Assembly (NCBI GenBank): GCA_963814905.1
Contig: CAWFEM010000006.1
Coordinates: 14,861-78,860 of the forward strand
Length of the DNA stretch: 64,000 bases
Origin: DASWJZ01 sp963814905
GTDB taxonomy: Bacteria; Pseudomonadota; Alphaproteobacteria; Rhizobiales; Afifellaceae
Reading direction: 5' to 3'
Below the pieces are notes generated by a model. The model was not told the origin of the DNA and did not search any database. It saw only the letters and a list, made by a program, of their open reading frames with translations. Both the position numbers and the translations under genes were made by a program. Below, piece by piece: positions 45,872 to 55,532 of this stretch (its first letter is position 1; each line of letters starts with the position of its first letter).

Positions 45872-45964
45872 CGGCAGTCGCAGGTGGATGCGCGGTTTCG
45901 GCCGTTTGACGGCGCGGCCAAAACCGTCTCTATCTTGATACGAGAAACAGAAGCGGGAGGGCGC

Positions 45965-48343
45965 GTGTCGGCCGGCAGTTCCGAGGACGAAAAGCCCGGC
46001 GCGGCCGAAGCTCAGGCGCCGGCGCGCAAGCGGCACAATCTCGCCTATGGCCTGGAGCGGATCGGGCTGATTCCGCTCAAGCTGCCGTATGTCAGCCTCG
46101 TCGTCCTGATCGCGTTGGCGATCGTCGCCGGCTTCGGCGTGACGCGGCTCAAGGTCGACGATTCGCTCTCTCAGCTGTTTCGCTCCGACACGCCGGAATT
46201 CAAGCAATTCCTCGACGTGACCGAGCGCTTCCCCTCCAGCGAATACGATATCCTCGTCGTGGTGGAAGGAAAGACGCTGCTTGAGCGCAGGTCGCTGCAG
46301 GCCATGCGCGACCTCGTCACCGATTTCCAGCTCATCCCCGGCACGCGCGGTATCATCTCCCTCTTCTCCGCCCGCACCGCGCCGGAAAACGGCCACGTTC
46401 CGGGCCCGCTCTTCCCGGAGACGCTGCCGGAGGGACCGGCCTACGACCAGCTGATCGAGCGCGTGCGCTCCAACGAGATCCTGCGCGGCAAGCTCCTCTC
46501 CGACGACGGCGAGCTCGCGCTCGTCGTGCTGGCGCTGGAGCCCTCCGTCGCGGGCGGCGGTGGGATGAACGACCTCGTGCACCAGATGCGCGAGACGACG
46601 GCCTTCGACCTGGAAGGGACCGGGCTCACCGCGCAGCTTTCCGGCGTGCCGATCATGCAGCTTGAGATCCGAAACGCCGTGGAGCGCGACCGGCTGATCT
46701 ACAATGCCTTCGGTTTCGCGGCGGGCTGCCTCATCGCCATCATCTTCTTCCGCCGCGTCTCCTTCATGATCATCGCGGCGGGGCCGCCGCTGATCGCGAT
46801 CCTCTTGGCGCTCGGCGCGCTCGGCTGGCTCGACTTCCGGCTGAACATGTTCCTGAACGTGATGACCCCGCTCATCATGGTGATCAGCTTCGCCGATTCC
46901 ATGCAGCTGACGTTTGCGGCGCGCGACCGGCTGCTCGCGGGCGAGGATAAATACACCGCCTTCCGCAACGCCGTGCTCGTCGTCGGGCCGGCCTGCGTGC
47001 TGACCCACGGGACCGCCGGCATCTCCTTCATCGCGCTGCAATTTTCCTCCTCCGACCTGATCCGAACGTTCGGCGAGGCGGGGCTCATAGCGACCGTGAT
47101 CGCGCTTCTCGGCGTGCTCATGCTGGTGCCGCTTCTGGGCGTCCTCCTGATCCGCAAGGAGGCGGCCTTCGCCGCCAAGGTGCGCGCCACCGATACCGGC
47201 GTGAACGCGCTTCGCCGCTTCTGCGGATGGGTGGCGGCGCGCATGGTGAGCCGCCCGGGCTTCTACAGCCTGGTCAGCGTCGTCGTGGTGGTCGGGCTCG
47301 CTCTCGTCTATGCGACGCTCGAGCCGCGCTACCGGCTCGCCGATCAGGTGCCCGACCGCGAGCAGGCGGTGGAGGCGTCGAGCCGGCTCGACGCCAAGCT
47401 CACCGGCGCCAATCCGATCGACGTCCTGGTCGAGTTTCCGCCGGGCGCCTCGCTCTACGCCCCGGAGACGCTCGACGCGATCGCGGCGGTGCATTCGATC
47501 GTCGAGGACCAGGCCGGCGTCGGCAATGTCTGGTCGCTGGAGACGCTGAGACGCTGGCTTCGAGAGAAGGCCGGCATCACCGACGTCGCCACGCTCAAAC
47601 AATATGTCGACATTCTGCCGGAGCATCTGACGCGGCGCTTCATCTCGGCGGAGGAGGATTCCGTCGTCGTCTCCGGCCGCATCCCGGACGTCGATGCGAG
47701 CCAGCTCCTGCCGGTGATCGATCAGCTCGACGCGGCGCTCAACGCGGTGCGCACGGCGCATCCGGGCTATTCGATCGCGGTCACCGGACTCTCGGCGATC
47801 GCGGCGCGCAACAGCGCCTCCATGATCGGCAAGCTCAACCGCGCGCTCACCATCGAGATCGTCTTCGTCGCCGCCTTCATCGGCCTCGCCTTCCGTTCCT
47901 TCACGGTGATGCTCCTGTCGATCCTGCCCGGCATCTTCCCGATCGTGCTCTCCGGGACGGTGCTGTGGCTATTGGGGGACGGGCTCAATTTCGCGGCCGT
48001 CGTGGCGCTCATCGTCTCCTTCGGGCTGGGCCTCTCCGCCACCATCCATTTCCTCAACCGCTTGAGGCTGGAGGACCGGCCGGAGGCCGATCCGGGCATC
48101 GGCGTGGAGCGGGCGACGGTGCTCGTCGGCCCAGCGCTGATCCTGACCTCGGTGGTGCTTGCCTGCGGGCTGGCGGTGACGGTGCTGTCCGACCTCCCCT
48201 CGCTCAGGACCTTCGGGTGGCTCAGCGCCTTCGCGATGATCGCGGCGCTGACGGCGGACCTTCTGATCCTGAGGCCGACGGCGATGTTCCTCTTCCGCCT
48301 CGGTCGGCGGAGGAGAGGCGGCGCGGTGCAGCCTGCCGAATAG
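45965..48343 (+). CDS. MMPL/RND-family transporter (HpnN-like)
   Basis: 792 residues from a GTG at 45965, with GGGAGG just upstream; a start at 45884 would add 27 residues with no ribosome site. Two repeats, each a membrane segment, a large periplasmic loop and about five more membrane segments, are typical of RND/MMPL. VDDSLSQLFRSDTPEFKQF and the MQLTFAARDRLLAG cytoplasmic loop resemble the hopanoid exporter HpnN and its relatives, but no hopanoid genes are here, so the substrate stays open. Confidence 0.85.
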   Translation: MSAGSSEDEKPGAAEAQAPARKRHNLAYGLERIGLIPLKLPYVSLVVLIALAIVAGFGVTRLKVDDSLSQLFRSDTPEFKQFLDVTERFPSSEYDILVVVEGKTLLERRSLQAMRDLVTDFQLIPGTRGIISLFSARTAPENGHVPGPLFPETLPEGPAYDQLIERVRSNEILRGKLLSDDGELALVVLALEPSVAGGGGMNDLVHQMRETTAFDLEGTGLTAQLSGVPIMQLEIRNAVERDRLIYNAFGFAAGCLIAIIFFRRVSFMIIAAGPPLIAILLALGALGWLDFRLNMFLNVMTPLIMVISFADSMQLTFAARDRLLAGEDKYTAFRNAVLVVGPACVLTHGTAGISFIALQFSSSDLIRTFGEAGLIATVIALLGVLMLVPLLGVLLIRKEAAFAAKVRATDTGVNALRRFCGWVAARMVSRPGFYSLVSVVVVVGLALVYATLEPRYRLADQVPDREQAVEASSRLDAKLTGANPIDVLVEFPPGASLYAPETLDAIAAVHSIVEDQAGVGNVWSLETLRRWLREKAGITDVATLKQYVDILPEHLTRRFISAEEDSVVVSGRIPDVDASQLLPVIDQLDAALNAVRTAHPGYSIAVTGLSAIAARNSASMIGKLNRALTIEIVFVAAFIGLAFRSFTVMLLSILPGIFPIVLSGTVLWLLGDGLNFAAVVALIVSFGLGLSATIHFLNRLRLEDRPEADPGIGVERATVLVGPALILTSVVLACGLAVTVLSDLPSLRTFGWLSAFAMIAALTADLLILRPTAMFLFRLGRRRRGGAVQPAE

Positions 48344-48370
48344 CTTCTTTCGCGCAGATCTCCGTCCCGA

Positions 48371-48895
48371 CTAGCCGGTGCGCTTGAGCTGCACGTTCAC
48401 CTCCTGCAATTCGAGATCGGAGGTGATCTTCACTGTCTGCGTGTCTCCGCGGGTCGCGACGGTGACGCGCGCGGTAAAGCGCCGGTCGGCGCTCTGCACG
48501 ACCGCCTGGATGCGCGCCGCGTTGGCGCTGCCGGTCACGCGTCCGCTGACGCCGTAGCTGGTCTCGACCCAGGTGCCGCTGATGGCGCCGGCATCGGGGT
48601 TATAGGTGATGTCGCTCTTGACGATCAGGCGGGTGCTGTCGGTGGCGCAGGTGAGCGTCTGGATGAGCTGGTTGCCCTCCTTCTCCACCTCGTAGACGGC
48701 CGTGCAGCGGATGCGCTCCGTCTCGCCGGTCGACCAGGCGATCGACCCGTCGCCGCGCCAGGATCCGGAGAGGCCGGCAAAAAGGCCGGCGGCAACGGCG
48801 CTGGGCACCGCGGTCGCGCAAGAGGCGACGAGAAGTGCGGCCGCCACTTTTGTGCGGGACAGCCCGAAAATCCCGGTTCTGGCTTGAAAAAACAT
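48371..48895 (-). CDS. Exported conserved hypothetical protein
   Basis: 174 residues from the ATG at 48895, with an AGGGGCCAGGG site upstream. A signal peptide (KVAAALLVASCATAVPSAVAAG) leads to a small beta-rich domain with GLSGSWRGDGSIAWSTGETERIRCTAVYEV; conserved Cys residues near 70 and 90 could form a disulfide. No known family motif that I recognise. Convergent with the MMPL gene, with 27 bp between stops. Confidence 0.75.
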   Translation of the reverse strand: MFFQARTGIFGLSRTKVAAALLVASCATAVPSAVAAGLFAGLSGSWRGDGSIAWSTGETERIRCTAVYEVEKEGNQLIQTLTCATDSTRLIVKSDITYNPDAGAISGTWVETSYGVSGRVTGSANAARIQAVVQSADRRFTARVTVATRGDTQTVKITSDLELQEVNVQLKRTG

Positions 48896-49168
48896 GATTC
48901 CCTGGCCCCTTTCGCAGGTCTTGTCCACGCGCCACCATTGCCGGCGCATTGCATGCGCCCGCCCGACCGAACCTGTCCCCTCGGCGCAGCGACGATAGCC
49001 TCAACCTCACCGCTTCGGCAACAACTTGGCCGCCTTCGGAATTTGCGCGGCGCGAAGCGTTGCCGCCATGCCGCGCTTCGGTCCGGCGAGTGTGGACAGC
49101 CCCGGGTCGAGCCGATATAAACCGCCGGCCTTGCCGCCCCGCCGGAGCGGCCGCGCGGCCGAAAGCCA

Positions 49169-49244
<76 letters not shown>

Positions 49245-49262
49245 CTCATTTTTCTCTTCCTT

Positions 49263-50405
49263 TCATTTCAAGGGGTTGGAGGGCCATTTTGTCCCACCTT
49301 CCCGAACCACATCGGAAAGTGGGACACTTTCGTTCTTGGTTTGACTGACCAAGAGCGACATCGCGGCGCCGGCGAGTACCTTCTGCCGAGCTGCTCTGGT
49401 GTAGCGCGCCGCCTGCTTGGGAGAGGCCCAACCGAAGATTGCCATGAGCTGATGTTCGGTCGCTCCGTTCTCCGCTGCGATCGTCGCGCCCGCTTTGCGG
49501 AGTCCATGGGCCGAGCAATGGTTTAGGCCGGCCTCGTCGCAGCGGCGGCGGAACCAGTTGCCGAAGCCGTTTGCTGTGAAGGGCTTCCCGAATGTTGTGA
49601 CTATAAAGGTCAGGTTGCCGGACGGCGTGGCGTCGATGATCGACTGCAGCTCCGGTAGAATCGGGACCTGCAGCGTCACGGGCTTCCGACCGCGATTCTT
49701 TACGACCGTGAAGGTCAGCCACCCGTCGCGCACGTGCTGTCGTCCAAGTGCGACCGCATCAGAACGGCGGACACCCGCGTAGAGCATCAAGGCGAATGCC
49801 AAACGCGCCTTTGATCCGACGGGATGGCGTCCCTCGAACTGGCGCACCTCTTCGATGGTCCAGGTGTGAAAGCCCTCTGAGCCCGAGCTGAGATAGGCCA
49901 CATCGCGAGCCGGATTGCGCTCGGTATGGTCATATTCCGTCGCGAAGGCGAAGAGCTGGCGAAGGGCCTTCACCAAAGCGTTCGCTGCTTCCGGGGTGGC
50001 CGCGAGTTGGTCTCGTTGTCGGCGAATATGACGAGCCTCAAGAAGCGAGAAAGGCTGGTCACCGTACGGCTCTCCGCGACTGTTCCTATGCTGGCAAAAG
50101 CGCGCCAAGATCCCTCGACGCACCCTTTGGGTCCGAGCGTCCAGTCTCGTGAATTGCGCTGACTTGAAATACTCCACGCAGAGCGCACGGTTCGATCCGG
50201 ATAGGATTCGTCCGGATGCGATTTGAACCTGTGCTCCCTTCGGCTTCAGCATGCCAACCATCGCTGCCTGATAGGCGGTGAGGAACTCCGGCGAGCCAAT
50301 GGGATCTGGAAGGCGGAGCTTCGGTTGGCCCTTGCGTCTGAAGTAGACTCTAACATTGCCGCGCCGGTCCACGTCCTCAACTACATATCGGAGACGGAAT
50401 TTCAT
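49263..50405 (-). CDS. Tyrosine-type site-specific integrase
   Basis: 380 residues. An N-terminal SAM-like core-binding domain covers about 75-165. The catalytic domain has the first Arg in LYAGVRRSDAVAL near 213, HGLRKAGAT (HxxR) near 305 and the active Tyr in AARYTRAA near 340. It reads towards the tRNA-Phe end 18 bp away, as usual for tRNA-targeting islands. The gene is intact, so excision may still be possible. Confidence 0.93.
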   Translation of the reverse strand: MKFRLRYVVEDVDRRGNVRVYFRRKGQPKLRLPDPIGSPEFLTAYQAAMVGMLKPKGAQVQIASGRILSGSNRALCVEYFKSAQFTRLDARTQRVRRGILARFCQHRNSRGEPYGDQPFSLLEARHIRRQRDQLAATPEAANALVKALRQLFAFATEYDHTERNPARDVAYLSSGSEGFHTWTIEEVRQFEGRHPVGSKARLAFALMLYAGVRRSDAVALGRQHVRDGWLTFTVVKNRGRKPVTLQVPILPELQSIIDATPSGNLTFIVTTFGKPFTANGFGNWFRRRCDEAGLNHCSAHGLRKAGATIAAENGATEHQLMAIFGWASPKQAARYTRAARQKVLAGAAMSLLVSQTKNESVPLSDVVREGGTKWPSNPLK

Positions 50406-50423
50406 CGCCCTTTACTCCTAACC

Positions 50424-50678
50424 TCAGTCGTACGGACTGACGGCTGGCAGGCCGTCAGCACCGAGCAAGTCAAACGCCAAGTCCAATGCACGCACATCCC
50501 AGACCCTCCGGGAGTGAATGCGCTTGGGAGCAGGCATCTTCTGCTCCTGAACAAGCCTGTCGAAGAAGGACGGCGACACTCCAACGTATTGAGCGGACTC
50601 AACACGTGAAAGTCCTCGCCGGGCAGGCGGCGGAACAGAGACAGGCCGGGTCAAATAGGTGTCGGCCATCGCCATCAC
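50424..50678 (-). CDS. AlpA/excisionase-like small DNA-binding protein
   Basis: 84 residues with a winged-helix of the AlpA/Xis kind: LSRVESAQYVGVSPSFFDRLVQ at 23-44, then a basic wing (PAPKRIHSRRVWDV). The gene ends 18 bp before the integrase start, so the two are probably one transcript; a directionality factor or integrase activator is likely. An ATG at 50669 (MADTYLTRP) is an alternative start. Confidence 0.75.
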   Translation of the reverse strand: MMAMADTYLTRPVSVPPPARRGLSRVESAQYVGVSPSFFDRLVQEQKMPAPKRIHSRRVWDVRALDLAFDLLGADGLPAVSPYD

Positions 50679-50772
50679 TTCCCGCCCTCAGCGGAGACGC
50701 ACCTAAATCGCTCCGGCACGGAGCGTCGGTCCAAATCGATAGAGGTCTGAAGGCGGCGGAGGAGCACCATGT

Positions 50773-51375
50773 TCAGCCCTCCGGCTCGGCGCGAATTACG
50801 GGCGACAGAAGATCCGTCGCCTGAAGAACAACTGTGTCGCCCGGTGTCTCGACCTTTGGCTTGCCAAACAAGTCGGGGACTCGGTCGCGTGAAAAAGATG
50901 ATGGCTCGTTCTCGGGGCGGAAGCGGGCAGTGGCGATCTGATCGCCGCGATCGTTGCGCTTCAGCGTGACCTCAAAGACCCAACGCTCCCCACGTTCAAT
51001 CGCAGCCAGTACAGTATCAAGATGCGCCGAACCCACCTCACGCTCTGAGCGATTTCCTCTGCCGGCCGAAGGGTCGAGGCCTTCAGAAGTCGTCTTCAGC
51101 TTTCGCCGCAGATTGTGCTCAACGTCCCTGAGCACGGAGAAGGATATGCCGATCTCGTACATCCTTGCGTAAAGACGTGCGAGACAAGCTTCGCCAATCG
51201 CGTATCGTGCCACTTTCCCGCGAGAAATGTCGTCGCCGTCCGGCTTAAAGAGCTTCTTCTGGGACAAAAGACGCATTTGGCTATAGCGCCGATCCCTTTC
51301 TTCCTGATCGTGAACGCCATCGGCATCACAGAACAGGTCGGATAGCTCGCGCAGTTTGAATGTCCTGGTTGTCAT
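50773..51375 (-). CDS. Putative DNA-binding regulator of the island
   Basis: 200 residues of no family I can name. Residues 1-90 are helical (TFKLRELSDLF ... GKVARYAIGEACLARLYARM), with a spacing like a MerR or HTH_17 wing followed by a dimer helix. The C-terminal half has beta-rich RWVFEVTLKRNDRGDQIATARF. An 11-bp perfect palindrome lies 39 bp ahead of its ATG, which would suit an autoregulated repressor. Divergent from the resolvase. Confidence 0.6.
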   Translation of the reverse strand: MTTRTFKLRELSDLFCDADGVHDQEERDRRYSQMRLLSQKKLFKPDGDDISRGKVARYAIGEACLARLYARMYEIGISFSVLRDVEHNLRRKLKTTSEGLDPSAGRGNRSEREVGSAHLDTVLAAIERGERWVFEVTLKRNDRGDQIATARFRPENEPSSFSRDRVPDLFGKPKVETPGDTVVLQATDLLSPVIRAEPEG

Positions 51376-51413
51376 GGCTCACATTGCTTCCGCACCCCAC
51401 CGCACATAATGCT

Positions 51414-51438
51414 AAATGAGTTGCGGTGCAACTCATTT
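51414..51438. promoter_or_regulatory. Perfect 11-bp inverted repeat, probable operator
   Basis: AAATGAGTTGC-GGT-GCAACTCATTT lies between the divergent regulator and resolvase genes. As RNA on the plus strand it is a hairpin followed by a T-run and could also terminate transcription; its position upstream of both genes makes an operator more likely. Confidence 0.6.
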
Positions 51439-51524
51439 TTTATGGCAGCCGCGTGCTTCCGCATCCGCTCCGCCAACGTATGTTATGAGTATACCCAATA
51501 GAGACGCCCGGATAAGACGCAATC

Positions 51525-51563
51525 ACTGTCTCATTTGGGTTGACTTGGGAATTTCGAGACAGT
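51525..51563. other. Inverted repeat, probable resolvase recombination (res) site
   Basis: ACTGTCTC at 51525-51532 and GAGACAGT at 51556-51563 face each other across 23 bp, 46 bp ahead of the resolvase gene. Related GAGAC copies lie at 51501 and 51589. Serine resolvases of the Tn3 type bind such sites just upstream of their gene. Confidence 0.55.
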
Positions 51564-51608
51564 AGGAAAGGAGGGTCTAGAGCCTAACGAGACATAGGGA
51601 CGCCCCTC

Positions 51609-52160
51609 ATGGCCACCTACGGCTACGCCCGCGTCAGCACCACCGATCAGGACCTCTCCACTCAACTCGCCGCTCTCAAGGCGGCCGGCTGCACCGTCAT
51701 CCGCAAGGAGACGAAGTCGGCCACCAGTCGAAAGGGCCGGACAGAACTCGACACCCTTCTCGATTTCATTCGTGAGGGTGACGAACTGGTCGTTACCCGC
51801 ATTGACCGGCTGGCTCGCTCCATGGGCGACCTCCAAGATATCGTCCGGTCACTGAAGGCAAAGGGGGCATCGCTTAGGGCAACCGGGCAGCCCATAAATA
51901 CCTCGACAGCAGCGGGGAAGGCCTTCCTCGATATGCTGGGTGTGTTCGCGGAGTTCGAGACGAACCTTCGTCGGGAACGCCAGATGGAAGGTATCGCCAA
52001 GGCAAAGGCGGCGGGTGTCTACAAGGGGAGGAAGCCGTCTATCGACGCGGCGCAGGTTAAGAAGCTCCGGCAAGAGGGGCTCGGAGCAGCGGTCATCGCT
52101 CGTAAGCTTGGGATCGGACGCGCGTCTGTCTACCGCATCACGGGACGAGCTGGCGACTGA
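51609..52160 (+). CDS. Serine resolvase/invertase (Tn3 resolvase-like)
   Basis: 183 residues. N-terminal catalytic domain with the nucleophile Ser in GYARVSTTDQDL (Ser10), the RIDRLARSMGDL motif near 63 and FAEFETNLRRER near 117; a C-terminal HTH (GLGAAVIARKLGIGRASVYRI) at 158-178. All key residues are intact. It may resolve cointegrates of an element whose other parts are lost, or act on the adjacent inverted repeat. Confidence 0.9.
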   Translation: MATYGYARVSTTDQDLSTQLAALKAAGCTVIRKETKSATSRKGRTELDTLLDFIREGDELVVTRIDRLARSMGDLQDIVRSLKAKGASLRATGQPINTSTAAGKAFLDMLGVFAEFETNLRRERQMEGIAKAKAAGVYKGRKPSIDAAQVKKLRQEGLGAAVIARKLGIGRASVYRITGRAGD

Positions 52161-52342
52161 GATCACCGAGAGCCCGCCGCCGGCTTGCTACGGCCGGTTG
52201 CCAATAGTCGTCCGTTCAGGCAATTCTAGGGAGCCACCCGATAGAGTGACACTTAGCGCTCAGCTTGCCGGAGATCGAGCTTTATCCCAAGTCAACATCG
52301 GGGCAGCTTCGTTGCGCTGAAGGGGACATTGGGATTGCCGCC

Positions 52343-54847
52343 ATGATCGCCAGATGTGCCGGATTGCTCTTCGTCTTGCTCGCGTCCGCCGGCTGCACCC
52401 TTATTGAGAGTGACTACGATATCTCATCTGACACCGAGATCGCATTCCCCATAAGTTCTGGGTTTTACACCTATACAGATGGAAGTGGCGGCGCAGAAAT
52501 CAAGCAGGAAGAAGGGTCCTACCGAATATTAGAAGGCGAAGAAGTCTTTCTGCTACGATTTTTGCGAGACCCACATATACCGCAATATTTTATAATCCAG
52601 TATTGGCAACAATCAGACCATTCATACGCTTATGGTTTTGCAAAAATAAATGGTGACGTATTTACGGTTCTGTTGTTTCCAGATGCTATAAATGGTTATT
52701 TTTCGACTGTACGAAAATTGGTCAAATATGAAGAATTGAAGGAAAGACATGTAGCAGTAAAAGTGATCAATGGAAAGCGTGATACACTTACTGTAATTCG
52801 TGAATCGTTGGAAACCTCACTTGGTCAATATTTTTCGGACGAACCAAGTAGAGAAATGATAGCGAAGGGCCTGGAAGACTGTGCGGCAGCCGATCCGACC
52901 CGGAGCATCCTTCGCTGCACCAGCACCATTGAGGCCGACGGGCCTCAGATCGATCCCCGAGACATTCCGCAATTTCTTCGGGGACCTTCGGCGCTAGCTT
53001 TGCAAAGCTTTCTGGTAAACCGGGGATACGATCCCGGCTCAGTCGATGGTATCTATGGCGCGGCAACGCAGAATGCCCTGCTTTCGTTTCGAGCGGATAA
53101 GTACCCGGGACTTTCCGTTAAAGAAATCATCGCCCGAGCTTTGAGGGAGGCTGACCTCGCTTCTGCCTATTACAATCGAGGCATAGCCTACGCCGCCGAG
53201 CGCGACTACGAGCGCGCCATCGTCGATTACGGCCAAGCCATCGGGCTTCGCCCGGATCTTGCTGACGCGCATGCAAATCGCGGAAACGCCTACATCACTG
53301 GCAAGGGCGACTACGAGCGCGCCATTGCCGACTATGACCAAGCTGTCAGGCTTCATCCGGATTCTGCCGAATTGCACAGGAAGCGTGGAAACGCCTACAT
53401 CATAGGCGAGGGCGACTATGACCGCGCCAAACCCGACTTCGCCAAGGCCGCACAGATCGAACATGCCAGAGATTGGTGGGAAGAGCCTGAGGTGTTCGCC
53501 TATCGCAAACTCGGAGCAAGCGAAGAAGGTCGCCCCGCGATCACTGCTGCGCCGAGAGCCGTGATTTGCGGTGGTGCCCTCAACGCCGCCCGAGACGACT
53601 GGGACATTAGAAGTGCCTACGTCAATTATGTCGCCGATGCCAAGCGGCTCAACCTGAGCATCGACGACTGCCGCGTCGCGATAGGTTTGCCCAAACTGGA
53701 GCGCGCCGCGCCGCCCGCAATCACCGCTGCGCCGAGTCCCGCCCGCCGCGCAGAAGGAGACGCGACGCGCGTCTTCGTCACCGGCTCGTTCGTTGCCGGG
53801 AAAGACAAGGAGTTTATCAAGCAGATTGTCGGGCTCGACGACGCACTGGTGGTCTTTAGCAGCGAAGGCGGAAGCATCGATGTCGGTTTTCAGATCGGCA
53901 AGGCAATTCGACTGAAGGGCTTCGCGACCCTGGTCGAAGATGGGCAGATGTGCGCGTCAGCTTGCGCGCTGGCTTGGCTTGGAGGACAGAAACGCTATAT
54001 GGGCGCGACGGCAAAGGTGGGTTTCCACGCGGCCTATGAAATGCGCGATTCTGGACCATACGAGAGAGGATATGGCAACGCTCTCGTAGGTGCATATTTG
54101 ACCAATCTTGGATTTTCGCAGCCAGCCATAGTCTACATGACAAGCCCACCACCTCAGGGGATGAATTGGCTAACCTTCGAGCAAGCCGCTGAACTCGGCA
54201 TCTCGGTTGAGCCGTGGAATGGGGTGCAGCAGGAGCGGAAAAGTGTTGAAACCGTTCCCGCGCAGCGGGCGACCTACTCCTTCCAGGGCGCGGAGGGTCA
54301 GCCGGGCCAGGCGAGCGACGGCTCTACGACCTGGGCGGAGATCACGAAGGACGGCCGTCCGGCGATCCAGGCGACGCTCAAGATTCCGGACCGCGACGTC
54401 ACCGTCACGGTCACGATCTACAAGAACTACGACAGCGCGCTGCCGGCCAGCCACCTCGTCGAGGTGCAGTTCTTCGGCGCGCTTTCCGACAGCCCGATCC
54501 AGCGCGTCCCGGCTTTGGCGCTGAAGCAGACCGAGCAGGCGCGTGGACAGCCGCTGGCGGGTGCGGTCGTGCCGGTCACCAACGAGCTCTTCTGGATCGC
54601 GCTTTCCAAAGACGAGGAGGAAGTCACCCGCAATATCCAGCTTCTCAGGGAAGGCTCCTGGTTCGATATCCCGATCGTCTTCAGCGATCAGACGCACGCG
54701 CTCATCACCTTCGAGAAGGGGATACCGGGCGACAAGGTCTTCGAGACGGTGATGGAAAGCTGGGCAGATAACAATGACTCTGCGTTTACACCCAAGAACG
54801 GAGATTATCGTATGCTGCCGAACGGCACGATTGTGAGAATCAGGTAG
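52343..54847 (+). CDS. Multi-domain lipoprotein: unknown domain, peptidoglycan-binding, TPR, ClpP-like protease fold, C-terminal conserved domain
   Basis: 834 residues from the ATG at 52343. The signal sequence ends in lipobox LASAGC (Cys18), so it is a lipoprotein. Residues 20-195 are AT-rich with no recognised family. Residues 220-255 match a PG_binding_1 domain (LQSFLVNRGYDPGSVDGIYG). At 265-370 there are three TPR-like units (YNRGIAYAAERDYERAI, HANRGNAYITGKGDYERA). Residues 470-600 have a ClpP/crotonase-like fold: SSEGGSIDVGFQIGKAIR, then Ser539 in CASACALAW and His562 in GFHAAY, the Ser/His pair of COG3904-like periplasmic proteins. The last ~200 residues are a beta-rich domain (PDRDVTVTVTIYKNYDS ... 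PVTNELFWIALS) with markedly higher GC. A broken inverted copy of that domain lies at 60757-61045. Function unknown; probably periplasmic, tied to the cell wall. Confidence 0.82.
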   Translation: MIARCAGLLFVLLASAGCTLIESDYDISSDTEIAFPISSGFYTYTDGSGGAEIKQEEGSYRILEGEEVFLLRFLRDPHIPQYFIIQYWQQSDHSYAYGFAKINGDVFTVLLFPDAINGYFSTVRKLVKYEELKERHVAVKVINGKRDTLTVIRESLETSLGQYFSDEPSREMIAKGLEDCAAADPTRSILRCTSTIEADGPQIDPRDIPQFLRGPSALALQSFLVNRGYDPGSVDGIYGAATQNALLSFRADKYPGLSVKEIIARALREADLASAYYNRGIAYAAERDYERAIVDYGQAIGLRPDLADAHANRGNAYITGKGDYERAIADYDQAVRLHPDSAELHRKRGNAYIIGEGDYDRAKPDFAKAAQIEHARDWWEEPEVFAYRKLGASEEGRPAITAAPRAVICGGALNAARDDWDIRSAYVNYVADAKRLNLSIDDCRVAIGLPKLERAAPPAITAAPSPARRAEGDATRVFVTGSFVAGKDKEFIKQIVGLDDALVVFSSEGGSIDVGFQIGKAIRLKGFATLVEDGQMCASACALAWLGGQKRYMGATAKVGFHAAYEMRDSGPYERGYGNALVGAYLTNLGFSQPAIVYMTSPPPQGMNWLTFEQAAELGISVEPWNGVQQERKSVETVPAQRATYSFQGAEGQPGQASDGSTTWAEITKDGRPAIQATLKIPDRDVTVTVTIYKNYDSALPASHLVEVQFFGALSDSPIQRVPALALKQTEQARGQPLAGAVVPVTNELFWIALSKDEEEVTRNIQLLREGSWFDIPIVFSDQTHALITFEKGIPGDKVFETVMESWADNNDSAFTPKNGDYRMLPNGTIVRIR

Positions 54848-54900
54848 GCGGACTATGTCGCTCACTCTTTCGACACCAAGTAAGCTTATAAGCTGCGCGC

Positions 54901-55128
54901 ATGGCGTCCGACGGCCTCCTTGCGCTACTAATCGGCGAGAAACTTAATGCTCAAGCGCACTCCCGGCGCGCAGCTGCCGGCATTCTGTTGGATGCCTTAC
55001 GCGCCCCCAATCAGGCCAATGACCTGATGAGCCTGATCGAAACTGCCAGAGTCCGAGAAGGTCCTTCTGTCGGTGCCTCAATGGCCGTTCTGATCAGCGA
55101 ATATGGATTGGCCGGTCCGGTTTCGTAG
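54901..55128 (+). CDS. Small hypothetical protein
   Basis: 75 residues (MASDGLLALLIGEKLNAQAH...), mainly helical and mildly hydrophobic. No ribosome site of note and no family I recognise. It follows the lipoprotein gene by 53 bp. Low certainty that it is translated. Confidence 0.35.
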   Translation: MASDGLLALLIGEKLNAQAHSRRAAAGILLDALRAPNQANDLMSLIETARVREGPSVGASMAVLISEYGLAGPVS

Positions 55129-55194
55129 GTCACCGCAACGATCTTCAATCGCAGTTCCGACACACGCTCAGCGAAAATTCCGACGGAGATATAG

Positions 55195-55443
55195 ATGGGA
55201 GCAAAGCCCGCTGCAGGTATGACGGTTCGCGTCTTGGACAAAGACGGTTCGGAGATGGCTTCGTTTCATGACCGACCGCTGAAAGACAAGCGCCACATAT
55301 CGGCCGATCTGGAGAAAGCGCTTTTGGCTTTCCGCGAAGAGTTTCCTGACGCTTGCTTCATCGACGTCGAGTTCACGGGAAGCGCTCGGCAAGGAACTGA
55401 GGCGGAGCGACGGCCTCGCCTTCCGCGTAGGGCGGTTCATTAG
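55195..55443 (+). CDS. Small hypothetical protein
   Basis: 82 residues (MGAKPAAGMTVRVLDKDGSEMASFHDRPLKDKRHISADLEK...), with CGGAGATATAG ahead of the ATG. Charged, with a beta-strand then a long helix. No family recognised. The coding character of the first 60 residues is reasonable; the C-terminal Arg-rich tail may be read-through of a frameshift. Confidence 0.45.
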   Translation: MGAKPAAGMTVRVLDKDGSEMASFHDRPLKDKRHISADLEKALLAFREEFPDACFIDVEFTGSARQGTEAERRPRLPRRAVH

Positions 55444-55532
55444 AGGCTTCGGGCCTCCGTGTTCTGGTCTGCGGCCATGGTGATCAGCGCCCGCCCCAAA
55501 GGCCCGCAAACACTATGTCGCTTCCGCCGCGC

